A program made the position numbers and the translations under genes. DNA of 64,000 nt, taken from positions 305,057 through 369,056 of the forward strand of contig JBJXHM010000006.1 of NCBI GenBank assembly GCA_046233115.1. Direction: 5' to 3'. Position 1 is the first letter of the stretch; the number at the start of each line of letters is the position of its first letter. This document shows, in pieces, positions 34,201 through 44,630 of this stretch. The stretch comes from JACOMY01 sp046233115 (GTDB lineage: Bacteria > Pseudomonadota > Alphaproteobacteria > Kiloniellales > JACOMY01). The notes under the pieces were generated by a model. That model worked only from the letters and a program-made list of their open reading frames with translations, made no database searches and was not told where the DNA came from.

Positions 34201-35982
34201 ATAGAAGGGCTTGTCCTCGATCGGCAGGGTGACCCGGCGATAGACGCCGCGCCCGCCGATGTCGAAGACGCCGGCGCGCAGGGTGACGCTGAGCGGCGCC
34301 ATGGCGTCCGGCGGGGTCTCGGGCGTCGCCTGCAGGCTGGCCTTACCCCCGGCGTCGGTGGTGAAGCTCTCGGGTTCGCTGCGCTGCGGGCGCAGGTGCT
34401 TCTCGACCAGGCCGAATCGGTACTGCGGGAAGTCCGGGAAGGGCTTGTCGGCCTCCTGCACGATCAGGCTGTACTCGCCGGCCAGGTTGGCCGCCGGCGC
34501 ACCGTAGAGATAGTTGGCCTCGATCTCGGCCGCGATCGGCTCGCCGAAGGCGGCCATCTTCTGGCTGGACGTCAGATCGAACTCGACCTGCGGCGGCACG
34601 AAGTCCTCGACCTCGAAGCTGACGCGGCCGATGGCCGGTCCCTTGGGGCCGAGGTGCGCGGTCACCTCCCAGAGGCCGGTGCGCGCGGTGCCCGGCAGGT
34701 CGATGGTCCAGAGGTGGGCGCCGCCGCCGGCATCCTCGGCGACGTCGCTGGTGAACTCCACCCCATCCGGACGCCAGAGCTTGAAAGTCAGCGGCAGGCC
34801 GGACTCGGCCTTCAGCGCGCGGTCGCGCAGCAGGCCGACCAGCTCCACGCTCTCGCCCGGCCGGTAGATGCCGCGCTCGCTGTAGAGATAGGCCTCCAGC
34901 GCCGCCGGTGGCGCGCGCCCGGCGATCGGCCGGTCGCTGAGATCGAGACTGGGCGCGGAGAGGTCCAGCAGCGCGAAGTCGCCGGCCGTACCATAGGCCA
35001 GCAGCGCCCGTGGGGCATTACCGCCAGGCCCGCGCAGCACCGCGGCGTCGAAGGTCGCCTTGCCCTCGGCGTCGGTCTTGGCGGTTGCCAGCACGGCGTT
35101 GTCCTTGGCCAGCAGGCGCACCTCCATCCCGTCCATCGGGCTGGCGTTCAGCAGGCTGCGGGCGAAGACCCAGAGCGCGTTGTCGCCCTGGAAGCTGGTG
35201 AGGCCGATGTCGGAGACCATGAACCACTGGCTGGACCAGGAGTCCCACTCCTCCGCCGCCGGGTCGCGGGCCAGCGCCAGGTAGAGGCCTGGGCCGGGTT
35301 CCAGCCCCAGATCGGCCAGCGGGATCTGGCTGTCCAGGCTCTGGTTGGCCGGGCTCTTGGGCAGATCGACCTTGCCGCTCCAGACCTCGACACCCTTGTC
35401 GCTGACGTAGTTGTCGACCTGGCCCGGCCACATCTGGCCCTGACCGCTGAAATCGCCGTTGGCGAGCTGCGGGATCAGGTTGCGGTCGTTGACCTTGACG
35501 ATCTTGAGGTCGGCGCTGGCGAGGTTGACCGCACGCAGCGGCAGCCCCTTGGCCAGGTCCTTCACCAGGATGTAGCCACGGTCGCCGAGGAAGGTGAGCG
35601 AGGCCGGCCGGTCCGGCACGTAGATGTCGTAGATCAGGTCCTGGCCGAGGCTGAAGCCCTCGTCGGCGGCCGGTAGGCCGGCGCGCAGGCGCAGGTCGTA
35701 GCGCGTGCCGAAGGCGAGCCCGGAGACGCAGAGCCGATCGCCCGCCACGGTCACCGCAGTGTCGGCCTTGGGGGTCACTCGGACGTAGTCCTCCAGGTAG
35801 GCCTCGGGGTCTTCCGGCAGGGCCTCGCTGAAGTCGAAGCAGACCTCCGGCACGGGACGGTCGTTCAGGACTTCCAGGTTGTTGACGTCGAAACCGTTGG
35901 CCCAGGCCGGCAGCGCCGACGCGGCCAAAAGCCCGGCCAGCATGCCCGCTCTGGCCAAAGTCCCGGTGAATGGATTAACCAT
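31219..35982 (-). CDS. bacterial alpha-2-macroglobulin (YfhM-type) with thioester
   Basis: A 1587-residue periplasmic protease trap. The signal peptide is near the N-terminus (ARAGMLAGLLAASALPAWA). MG-type domains follow. YPYGCAEQTTSRGLPLL carries the thioester motif CAEQ with Cys1138, allowing covalent capture of attacking proteases. The terpenoid-cyclase-like alpha-helical TED follows (to about 1400), then the C-terminal receptor-like domain. ATG 35982 with GGGGGAGG ahead is preferred over the longer frame from 36141. It is paired with pbpC: in this known pairing PBP1C repairs and A2M protects the cell wall. Confidence 0.93.
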   Translation of the reverse strand: MVNPFTGTLARAGMLAGLLAASALPAWANGFDVNNLEVLNDRPVPEVCFDFSEALPEDPEAYLEDYVRVTPKADTAVTVAGDRLCVSGLAFGTRYDLRLRAGLPAADEGFSLGQDLIYDIYVPDRPASLTFLGDRGYILVKDLAKGLPLRAVNLASADLKIVKVNDRNLIPQLANGDFSGQGQMWPGQVDNYVSDKGVEVWSGKVDLPKSPANQSLDSQIPLADLGLEPGPGLYLALARDPAAEEWDSWSSQWFMVSDIGLTSFQGDNALWVFARSLLNASPMDGMEVRLLAKDNAVLATAKTDAEGKATFDAAVLRGPGGNAPRALLAYGTAGDFALLDLSAPSLDLSDRPIAGRAPPAALEAYLYSERGIYRPGESVELVGLLRDRALKAESGLPLTFKLWRPDGVEFTSDVAEDAGGGAHLWTIDLPGTARTGLWEVTAHLGPKGPAIGRVSFEVEDFVPPQVEFDLTSSQKMAAFGEPIAAEIEANYLYGAPAANLAGEYSLIVQEADKPFPDFPQYRFGLVEKHLRPQRSEPESFTTDAGGKASLQATPETPPDAMAPLSVTLRAGVFDIGGRGVYRRVTLPIEDKPFYLGIRPGFENGSVGQGQTASFQVIALNRSGDEQSVDDVAYSVFREDYDYIWYREYGEWRARWIVRDSLVDQGTVFLTPGQPGEIDFNPDWGQYRLEVRAENGKIASSVRFSGGWWRDPTADTPDDVEVSLDKERYQAGETARVFVKPPFDAQVLITVADASLRTTQTAEIGRDGGFVEIPVSADWTAGAYVMATAFPKQPASIAAMPTRAVGLAWLGRDPAPYALQVGLDLPEQIKPGRSLEIPVSVAGAAEGAEVHLTLAAVDDAVLQLTGYQAPDPVDWFMAKQALAVSLHDLYGYLITPEGDVFAKLRSGGDREGRNLESLPERSHKVVSLFSGIVTLGADGKAVVTLDIPDFNGRLRVMAVAWSPAKLGSVEDTMIVRAPLIAELTLPRFLAPGDKADSLLVLRNLDGADGDYAVEVSGDETVSVSGGALEAKGLAQGQEARRPQVLTAERLGVAHLTLKVSGPEGYSLQRDFVISVRPASPFVSERKVALLKPQTSTTVSADTATGYLPETAEVGLSVSATPDFDIPGLLAALDRYPYGCAEQTTSRGLPLLYANQLASALGLDSDASLALKVQSSIYRLVNQQNGGGGFGLWGPYGRPQIWLSAYVTDYLTRAKQAGYHVPAAGYEAALDFLEGATRRYLDDPEDFAAYAYAQYVVTRAGRGDLSELRYFYETRFDKLPTTFARSQFAAALAYLGDRQRAEAAFAQADVGRGSEAVLWTDYGSKLRDDAAMVALMAESGLSAGDVLKDSLDRLVGDFGDSRRLSTQEMAWLVLASQGLLGDAGQISLAVDGTPLAGKQEAFSRRLTPGKGGAQSLTVENRGKDPLYQVVTVAGVPEAPLPAEENGFVLRRRVFDMKGVPVSLAGMKQGESYVVVLEGRATDGRRHRALLVDLLPAGWEIENAALGQGEPLESFPWLKELTEAEHREARDDRFAAAIDLTEKETGFRTAYIVRAVTPGDFVLPGSYIEDMYRPDLSARGAAGRVTIAGR

Positions 35983-36139
35983 CTCGCGCACCTCCCCCGT
36001 GCCTGCGAAGGTCCTGCTTGACCCCGTCGCGATGCTGTTCTGCATTCTAGCCGGTTTTGTGGCAAGTTTGAGCAGAACCTCGACGGTCGAGCAGAGGAAA
36101 CTCCGCCTCGGGGGGCGTAGGAAGAGAGGAACGACGGAC

Positions 36140-37930
<1,791 letters not shown>

Positions 37931-37969
37931 CGGGAGCCGCCGGGGCGGTAGCGCCACCGTTCAGTAACG

Positions 37970-38878
37970 GTGCCCGAGGTCGCGCTGATCCTGGTCGGCT
38001 TGCTGGTCGGGATCCTGCTTCGGGCCAGCGGCCGCCTGCCGGACGCGGCGCCCAAGGTGCTGGTCGGCTGGGTGATCAACGTCGCCCTGCCGGCGACCGC
38101 CCTGGTGGCGGTGCACGACGTGACGATCAGCGAGGGCTGGTGGCTGGCCGCCGCCTCGCCCTGGCTCGGCGCGCTGCTGGCGGTCGCGGTCTTCGTCCCG
38201 CTCTGTCGCTGGCTCGGCTGGTCGAAACAGCGGCTCGGCGCCCTGATCCTGGTCGGCGGCTGGGGCAACACCTCCTTCGTCGGCCTGCCGATGATCGCCG
38301 CCTACGCCGGTAGCCAGTGGATGGGGCTCGGCCTGGTCATCGACCTCTTCGGGTCCTACCTGGCACTCTCGCTGCTCGGCATCGCCATCGCCACGCTGTG
38401 CAGCGGCGAGCACTGGACCTGGCGGTCCTTGCTACGCCGGGTCGCCACCTTCCCGCCCTTCCTGGCGATCCTGCTGGCCCTGGCGACGAACCACCTGGAG
38501 CGCCCCGAAAGCCTGACCTTCCTGCTGCAGGCGTTCAGCGACACGCTCACCCCGCTGGCCATGGCCGCGGTCGGCTATGCCATTCGCATCGGCCACCTGG
38601 GCAAGCACCTCGCCCCCCTCGTCGCCGGCCTCGGCTACCGGCTGCTGCTCGCCCCGCTCGCGGCCTACGCGATCTACCGGATGGCCGGCATGATGGGCGA
38701 TCCGGTCACGCGCGTGGCGCTGCTGGAGATGGCCATGCCGCCGATGCTGGGCGCCAGCGCCATCGCCCTCGACCATGACCTGGAGCCGGACCTGGTGGCG
38801 CTGATGATTGGCATCGGGATTCCCCTCTCGATGCTGACCGCCCCGCTCTGGTGGCAGATCGCCGAGGCCGCGCCGTAG
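37970..38878 (+). CDS. AEC-family (auxin efflux carrier-like) transporter
   Basis: A 302-residue membrane protein starting with GTG. About ten helices in two inverted halves: VALILVGLLVGILLRASGRL, GWVINVALPATAL, GGWGNTSFVGLPMI (the conserved NTxFxGxP motif), and MPPMLGASAIA near the end. The family exports or takes up small organic anions. It follows the acyl-CoA dehydrogenase by 39 bases. Substrate unknown. Confidence 0.85.
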   Translation: MPEVALILVGLLVGILLRASGRLPDAAPKVLVGWVINVALPATALVAVHDVTISEGWWLAAASPWLGALLAVAVFVPLCRWLGWSKQRLGALILVGGWGNTSFVGLPMIAAYAGSQWMGLGLVIDLFGSYLALSLLGIAIATLCSGEHWTWRSLLRRVATFPPFLAILLALATNHLERPESLTFLLQAFSDTLTPLAMAAVGYAIRIGHLGKHLAPLVAGLGYRLLLAPLAAYAIYRMAGMMGDPVTRVALLEMAMPPMLGASAIALDHDLEPDLVALMIGIGIPLSMLTAPLWWQIAEAAP

Positions 38879-38896
38879 AGCTGAAGTCGCAGACCG

Positions 38897-41800
38897 TCAG
38901 CCGGGATCCCCCAGCCGCCTGACCAATGTCTCCAGCGCCGGGCGGTAGAAGACGATGCCGGTGCGCTCCATCGAGAGGGCGGCGCGCTTCATCACCGCCT
39001 GGCGGGCGGTCGGGCGGTCTTCCAGGGTCTCGGCGAGCAGGGTGAGGCCGTAGGTCAGGATCTGGCGGGCGCCCAGGGCCGCCAGGCCGCGCAGGCCGTC
39101 GCGCGTGCGCTCCGAGCCGAAGGCGGGGTCACCCTGCTTGGCCAGGGTCCAGCCCAGCACGATCTGCGCCCAGGCAACCCAGTAGGGGAAGCCCTGGCGG
39201 TGCGCCAGGTCGACGATGCGGCGCGCCGTCTCCTCGGCCGCAGCGACCTGGCCGCTGCACTGCTGGATCGAGGCGCGGAAGCAGAGCGCATAGCAGAGGC
39301 TGAAGGCATGGTCGGTCGCCAGGCCCTCCTCGATCGCGGTCTCGATCACCGCCTCGGCGCCCGCCTGGTCGCCGGTCAGCGACAGCGCCCAGGCGCGCCA
39401 GCTCTCGCCCACCACGAAGGGGTTGGAGCCGTAGCGGAAGGCGATGTCATGATGCTCGCGGCCCGAATAGAGCTGGCGCATCTCCAAGAGCCGCGCCTTG
39501 GCCGGCTCGAACTCGGCCCCGAGAAAGTCGCAGACGGCGAGCGAGCGGAGCGCCTCGATCCGCCAGGTGGTGCTGCCCTCCTCCGCCGCCATCCGGTCGA
39601 TCGCCTCGGCCGTCTTGCGTCCCGGTGCCAGGTCGCCGCGCAGCAGGTAGACGTTCAGCTTGCCGCGCAGGATGTCGAAGCTCTGCTGCCGGTCGCCGAC
39701 CCTCTCCGACAGGCGCTCGGCCTCCTGGTACTGCCGCTCCACCGTCGGCGACGACCAGCCGTGCACCGCGATCGAGGGGGCCGACATGGCGAGCCTGGCC
39801 GAGAGCTCCGCCTTGGCGCGCTCGCGGTCGGCCAGGTCGCGGCGCTCGCGGGCGGCACCCACGGCAGCACGCAGGTGGCGCAGCGCCTCCTCGTTGGCCG
39901 AGCGCCGGACCGCGCGGTCGCCGGCCGCCATCCACTGCGGATAGGAGAGATCGGGCCGGCCGGCGCTGTCGAAGTGGGCGGCAATCTCCTGCGCCTGGCC
40001 CATCGATCCATCGTCGGCCTCGGCATCGGCCAGCAGGGCCTCGGCGATCTTCAGGTGATAGCTCTCACGCACGTCGCGCGGCAGGGTCTGGTAAGCGGCC
40101 TCCTGCACCAGGGCGTGCTTGAACTCCAGCACCGCCTCCTCGCCGACGCCGCGTTCCAGGATCAGCCCCGAGTCCAGCAGCGCCTCCAGGTCGGGGGTTA
40201 GCTCCTCCAGGCTGCGCCCGGTGACCCGGGCGATCAGGGAGATCGGGCACTGTCGCCCGCTGACCGCCGCGACCTGGGCAAGCCAGCGCGCTTTGCCCAA
40301 GCGCTCCAGTCGGCTCATGATGAGATCCATGATGGTTGTCGGCACGCCGGAGACGCTGCCGTCGACCAGACGGACGACCTCGCCGTCGCGAGTCAGCCGC
40401 TCGGTCTCCAGCAGGCTGGCGACCAGCTCTTCCAGGAACAGCGGCACCCCGCCGCTGTGCGCGTGCAGCGCCGCCACCAGGCTGGGCGAGATCGCCTTGG
40501 CCTGGAGCCGTGCCATGATCATCTCGCCGGTCTCTGCCGGCGAGAAGCCCTCGATCGGAAGCTGATGCACCCCCAGACGTGCCAGCCAGGGGCAGGTGAA
40601 CTCCGGCCGCGCGGTCATGACCACGAGCTGCCGCTGGCCGCTCTGGTGCGCGACCAGGGCCTTCAGGAAATTCAGGGTCTCCTCGTCGGCCCAGTGCAGG
40701 TCCTCGGCCACCAGCACCAGCGGCCGGGTCCGGGCCTGGCGCTCGAACCAGCGCTGCGCCACCTGGATCGCGCGCCGCCGGAGCGCCGCGGAGATCGCGA
40801 CCTTGGCCTCGCTGCGGGCGAGGCCAAAGGTCTGGCGGAAGGCCTCGACCAGGTCCGCCTCCGGCTCGCCGACCCCGAGCGCCTGGCCGACCAGGACGCG
40901 GGCCTGATCGGCCTCCGGGTCTTCCGCCGGCAGGCCGCGGAAGTAGCCGGAAAGCGGCGCCAGGTCACCGGACTGGGTCTGCGGCAGGCACTGCAGGACC
41001 GCGGGTGCCGCCGCGGCCTCGCCGCGGGCCGAGAGGAACTCCAGCACCGAGCGGGACTTGCCGATGCCGGGCTCGCCGACCAGCAGGACGGCGCTGCCGT
41101 GCTGCGCCTCGACCGCGGACCAGAGCGCCTGCAGCAGCTCCATCTCCTGCCGCCGGCCCACGAAGCGCACTGCCCGGCTGGGATCGCGGCGGCCCAATAG
41201 CCTGCGGCCCGAAATGCCGGTGATCTCGAACAGCGGCACCGGGTCGGGCCGGCCGCGAATCGCCTGCGGTCCCAGCGAGGTCATGGTGAAGAAGTCGCGC
41301 ACGATCCTGGCCGTAGTCGGCCCGACCACCACCCGGTTCATCGGCGCCAGGGACTGGATCCGCGCCGCCATGTTGGGAGCGTCGCCCAGCAGCGCCTGGG
41401 ACTCCTCCGCCACCGTGCCGGTCAGCGCCAGCCCGGTCTCGATTCCGACCCTGAGCCGCAGCAGCGCCGCCTCCGCCACCTCGGGATCGCGCGCCCGCCG
41501 CGCCTCCTCCCAGGACACCACGGTCTCGACGATGCCCAGCGCGCACTCGACCGCCGAGGTGGCCGCGTTCTCGCGCACCTGCGGATAGCCGAAGCCGATC
41601 ATGATGCCGTCGCCCATGTATTTCAGGATGGTGCCGCCCAGCGCCCGAGCCTTGGCATCGCAGAGGCTGCGGAACTGCCCGATCAGCGCCTCGTATTCCT
41701 CCAGCTCCAGCTCCTGCAGCATGGCGACCGAGCCGACGATGTCGAGGAACAGCACGGTGATCTGGCGCCGCTCGCGGCTGGGTCGGGAAAGCCGGGGTCG

Positions 41801-41980
41801 GGAGAGCGACTCGGCCACTGCGGCCGCTTGCTCCACCTTGTGGCCGCAGTCCATGCAGAAGCGCGCGCCCTCGGGCAGGGCCGCGCCGCAGGCCGTGCAG
41901 CTTCGTGACAGGGGCTGCCCGCAGGCCATGCAAAAGCGCTGGCCCACCACAACGTCACTGCCGCAGTGTGCGCATTCCAT
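38897..41980 (-). CDS. zinc-ribbon/class III cyclase/AAA ATPase/TPR signalling protein
   Basis: A 1027-residue multidomain protein. Two zinc ribbons lie at the N-terminus (Cys3-Cys6...Cys17-Cys20 and Cys28-Cys31...Cys42-Cys45). A class III nucleotide cyclase domain follows (ITVLFLDIVGS with Asp80, LKYMGDGIMIGFG with Asp124, GDAPNMAARIQS with Asn203 and Arg207). Then an AAA-type ATPase with Walker A LLVGEPGIGKS (299-309), and about 500 residues of TPR-like helical repeats. The metal-binding aspartates are present, so cyclase activity is likely; the base (ATP or GTP) is not certain. ATG 41980 is preferred over TTG 41986. It is divergent from the subtilase/rSAM cluster, with 216 bases between starts. 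Confidence 0.85.
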   Translation of the reverse strand: MECAHCGSDVVVGQRFCMACGQPLSRSCTACGAALPEGARFCMDCGHKVEQAAAVAESLSRPRLSRPSRERRQITVLFLDIVGSVAMLQELELEEYEALIGQFRSLCDAKARALGGTILKYMGDGIMIGFGYPQVRENAATSAVECALGIVETVVSWEEARRARDPEVAEAALLRLRVGIETGLALTGTVAEESQALLGDAPNMAARIQSLAPMNRVVVGPTTARIVRDFFTMTSLGPQAIRGRPDPVPLFEITGISGRRLLGRRDPSRAVRFVGRRQEMELLQALWSAVEAQHGSAVLLVGEPGIGKSRSVLEFLSARGEAAAAPAVLQCLPQTQSGDLAPLSGYFRGLPAEDPEADQARVLVGQALGVGEPEADLVEAFRQTFGLARSEAKVAISAALRRRAIQVAQRWFERQARTRPLVLVAEDLHWADEETLNFLKALVAHQSGQRQLVVMTARPEFTCPWLARLGVHQLPIEGFSPAETGEMIMARLQAKAISPSLVAALHAHSGGVPLFLEELVASLLETERLTRDGEVVRLVDGSVSGVPTTIMDLIMSRLERLGKARWLAQVAAVSGRQCPISLIARVTGRSLEELTPDLEALLDSGLILERGVGEEAVLEFKHALVQEAAYQTLPRDVRESYHLKIAEALLADAEADDGSMGQAQEIAAHFDSAGRPDLSYPQWMAAGDRAVRRSANEEALRHLRAAVGAARERRDLADRERAKAELSARLAMSAPSIAVHGWSSPTVERQYQEAERLSERVGDRQQSFDILRGKLNVYLLRGDLAPGRKTAEAIDRMAAEEGSTTWRIEALRSLAVCDFLGAEFEPAKARLLEMRQLYSGREHHDIAFRYGSNPFVVGESWRAWALSLTGDQAGAEAVIETAIEEGLATDHAFSLCYALCFRASIQQCSGQVAAAEETARRIVDLAHRQGFPYWVAWAQIVLGWTLAKQGDPAFGSERTRDGLRGLAALGARQILTYGLTLLAETLEDRPTARQAVMKRAALSMERTGIVFYRPALETLVRRLGDPG

Positions 41981-42196
41981 CGCCAAGCCCTAAATCGCGG
42001 AAACCCGTCACCGACTGCCGGCGACGACGATATCGCAGCCTTGCCGCGCAAGTAAATCTCGCTGCCCATCCGGTCAGGTGGCCGGTGCTTGTCCAATGGA
42101 ACAAAGGCAGTCATGCTGGTGATACACAAAGATCGGCAGCGCGGTGCGCACAGCCGACGGACCCGAGGGTGCAGCCAGCCAGAGGGGGAGAGGCGC

Positions 42197-44605
42197 ATGA
42201 ACAGAGAACGACTGCTCACGCTGCTGGCGAACCTCGGCCAGTCCAGCCCCGAAGGCCTCTCCTGGCTGGCAGGCGAGGGCCAGCCCGGCGGACGCGCGCT
42301 CTTCCTGGTTCCGCTGGAGGCGCTGCAGGCCGCCCTCGCCGCATCGAGCAAGCCGGCCAAGGGCGTGGAACCCTTCGAGGCAGAGCACTTCTTCTACTTG
42401 GTCGCGACCGACAGCGGCGCGGTGCTCAGTCTCGACGAGGTGCGGGAGCTGAAGGCCCCCAAGGGCAAGGGCCTGCTGATCACGCTCGAGGGCCTGGCGC
42501 CGCTGACCTCGCGGCAGCAGGAGAAGATCGCCGGCTGGGAGAGCCTGACCCGCAGCCAACAGGACAGGCTCTTCGACGGGCCGCTGTCCCAGATCGTCCG
42601 TCTCTCGCGTCACGACAAACAGGGCGAGGCCGGCGCCTCGACCCTCGCCGGCGGGCTGGGTGCTTCTATGGCGGCCGCGGTCGAGCCGCAGCTCGACACC
42701 TCGGTCGCCGACATCGAGGCGACCGCAGAACAGCTGGGAATCAATCCGGCCGAGGAGCCCGGCGTTTCCGGGCAGAAGGGCGTGGTCGACGGGACCGGCG
42801 TGATCATGGGCATCGTCGACTTCGGCTGTGACTTCGCCCACCCCAACTTTCGCTCGGCCGACGGGGCCACGCGGCTGCTGTCGCTCTGGGACCAGAACGA
42901 GGGCGGCGGCAGGTCGGCGCTCGAGGGACCCGGCGGGCGCTCCGGTCGGGTCTACAGCCGCGCGGAGATCGACTGGGCACTGGACCCCGGCCATCACCCC
43001 TGCCCCGAGATCGGCAAGGCCAAGGGCGAGCCGCCGCCCTACGTGGAGGCGGCCGACCATCCCTACTGGCGCCTCGGCTACGACCCGCACGCCCGCCACT
43101 ACATCGACGTCGAGGCGCTGGGCGGGGCGCACGGGACGCACGTCATGGATATCGCTGCGGGCAACGGCTATGCGGTGGTCTCCGGCCCGCCGCGCAACGC
43201 CGGCGTCGCCCCGGGTGCCGATCTGGTCTTCGTGCAACTGGCCAAGGAGTCCGGCCCCCGGCCCGGCGCCGCGCTGGATCAGGCACGCCTATTGATGGGC
43301 GTGCTCTACATCTTCAAGGAGGCGGCGCAGCACGGCCGTCCGGCGGTGGTCAACATCAGCCTGAACGGCAATGCCGGGCCGCACGATGGCCGGGCCACCT
43401 TCGACCAGGTGCTGGACTGGCTGCTGACCCTCCCGGGGCGCTGCATCACCGTGGCCGCCGGCAACTTCCGCGAACAGAGCTGCCACGCCAGGCGGGTGGT
43501 GCAGAGCGGCGACCAGACCCGCTTCACCTGGCTGTTTCCGCCGGGCGACCGCACCCAGAACCGGGTCCAGTTCTGGACCGACAGCGCGACGGCCGAGATC
43601 GCGCTCTCGGCCAAGATCAAGGAAGGCGGCGGCCTCAGCCTGCCGCTGAGCTTCCGCCTGCAGCACCTGGTGCCACCCGGCGACAAGCCGCAGGACGAGA
43701 TCCGGCTCCCCTTCGGCACACGCGCCCAGGTCTGGCTGCCCTCCTCCTCCGAGGCGGTGCTGAACGACGACGAGAGCGAGATCGGGCCGCCGCACCGCAC
43801 CCGCGTCGGCTTCGCCTCGATCCGTGCGATCGCAGCACCAGGCCAAACCAGTTCGGGCCAAACCAGTTCGGGCCAAACCAAGGGCGCGGGCCGGCGCCTG
43901 CTGGTCTCGCTCTGGCTGGAGCCGCAGCGCATTCGCGACGTGCTGGCCCGACATCGAGACGAAGACCATGGCGCGAAGCCCCATCCCGCCAGCCTGGAGC
44001 TGACCCTGGCCACCAGCCCCGGAGGCGGCAAGGCCGAGCCCCTGGTGATCGACGGCTGGATCGAGCGCGACGACTTCCGCATCGACGAGACCGGCAGCAA
44101 CCAGGGCGACCAGTCCCGCTTCGAGCATGCGCAGGAGATGCACAGCCTGGGCTCGCTGTCCTGTGGCCGCGACACCGTGGTGGTCGGCGCCTACTACGAC
44201 ACGGCCGAGGATCGCGCGCTGTGGCACCACTCCTCGCTAGGGCCGACCCGAATCGGCGGCAGCAAGCCGGACGTCAGCGCGCCCGGGCGGCTGATCCACG
44301 CCGCCCGCTCCAAGGGCTTCCGCCAGCGCTATCCGGGCAGCGAATCGCCCTGGCGCACCGCTGCCACCATCGCCTTCTCCGGCACATCCATGGCCGCCCC
44401 TCACGTCGCCGGCATCGCCGCCCTGCTGCTTCAGATCCGGCCCGATCTGACCGGCGCGGAGATCGGCCGCCTGCTGCGCGAGAGCGTGCAGGAAGGCGGT
44501 CCCGGCCGGCGCTGGCATCACGGCTTCGGCTGCGGCCGGGTCTCGGCCGCCCGAACCTTGGCCAAGGCCCTCGCACGGCGGGAGGGCGGCGGCGCCGGGG
44601 CCTAG
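42197..44605 (+). CDS. intracellular S8 (subtilisin-like) peptidase with long N-terminal domain
   Basis: An 802-residue protein without signal peptide. Residues 1-190 form an unrecognised N-terminal domain. The catalytic domain has Asp208 (GIVDFGCDFAHPNF), His312 (AHGTHVMDIAAG), oxyanion Asn423 (VAAGNF) and Ser731 (SGTSMAAPHVAG), all intact. An insertion of about 300 residues separates Asn423 and Ser731; within it, QTSSG is repeated (15-bp tandem repeat near 43845-43880). It is the first gene of a cluster with a radical SAM enzyme and RRE protein, 25 bases upstream of the former. A role in cutting a modified peptide or protein is inferred. Confidence 0.88.
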   Translation: MNRERLLTLLANLGQSSPEGLSWLAGEGQPGGRALFLVPLEALQAALAASSKPAKGVEPFEAEHFFYLVATDSGAVLSLDEVRELKAPKGKGLLITLEGLAPLTSRQQEKIAGWESLTRSQQDRLFDGPLSQIVRLSRHDKQGEAGASTLAGGLGASMAAAVEPQLDTSVADIEATAEQLGINPAEEPGVSGQKGVVDGTGVIMGIVDFGCDFAHPNFRSADGATRLLSLWDQNEGGGRSALEGPGGRSGRVYSRAEIDWALDPGHHPCPEIGKAKGEPPPYVEAADHPYWRLGYDPHARHYIDVEALGGAHGTHVMDIAAGNGYAVVSGPPRNAGVAPGADLVFVQLAKESGPRPGAALDQARLLMGVLYIFKEAAQHGRPAVVNISLNGNAGPHDGRATFDQVLDWLLTLPGRCITVAAGNFREQSCHARRVVQSGDQTRFTWLFPPGDRTQNRVQFWTDSATAEIALSAKIKEGGGLSLPLSFRLQHLVPPGDKPQDEIRLPFGTRAQVWLPSSSEAVLNDDESEIGPPHRTRVGFASIRAIAAPGQTSSGQTSSGQTKGAGRRLLVSLWLEPQRIRDVLARHRDEDHGAKPHPASLELTLATSPGGGKAEPLVIDGWIERDDFRIDETGSNQGDQSRFEHAQEMHSLGSLSCGRDTVVVGAYYDTAEDRALWHHSSLGPTRIGGSKPDVSAPGRLIHAARSKGFRQRYPGSESPWRTAATIAFSGTSMAAPHVAGIAALLLQIRPDLTGAEIGRLLRESVQEGGPGRRWHHGFGCGRVSAARTLAKALARREGGGAGA

Positions 44606-44630
44606 CCTCCGGCACGCCGGCCTAGCGCCG

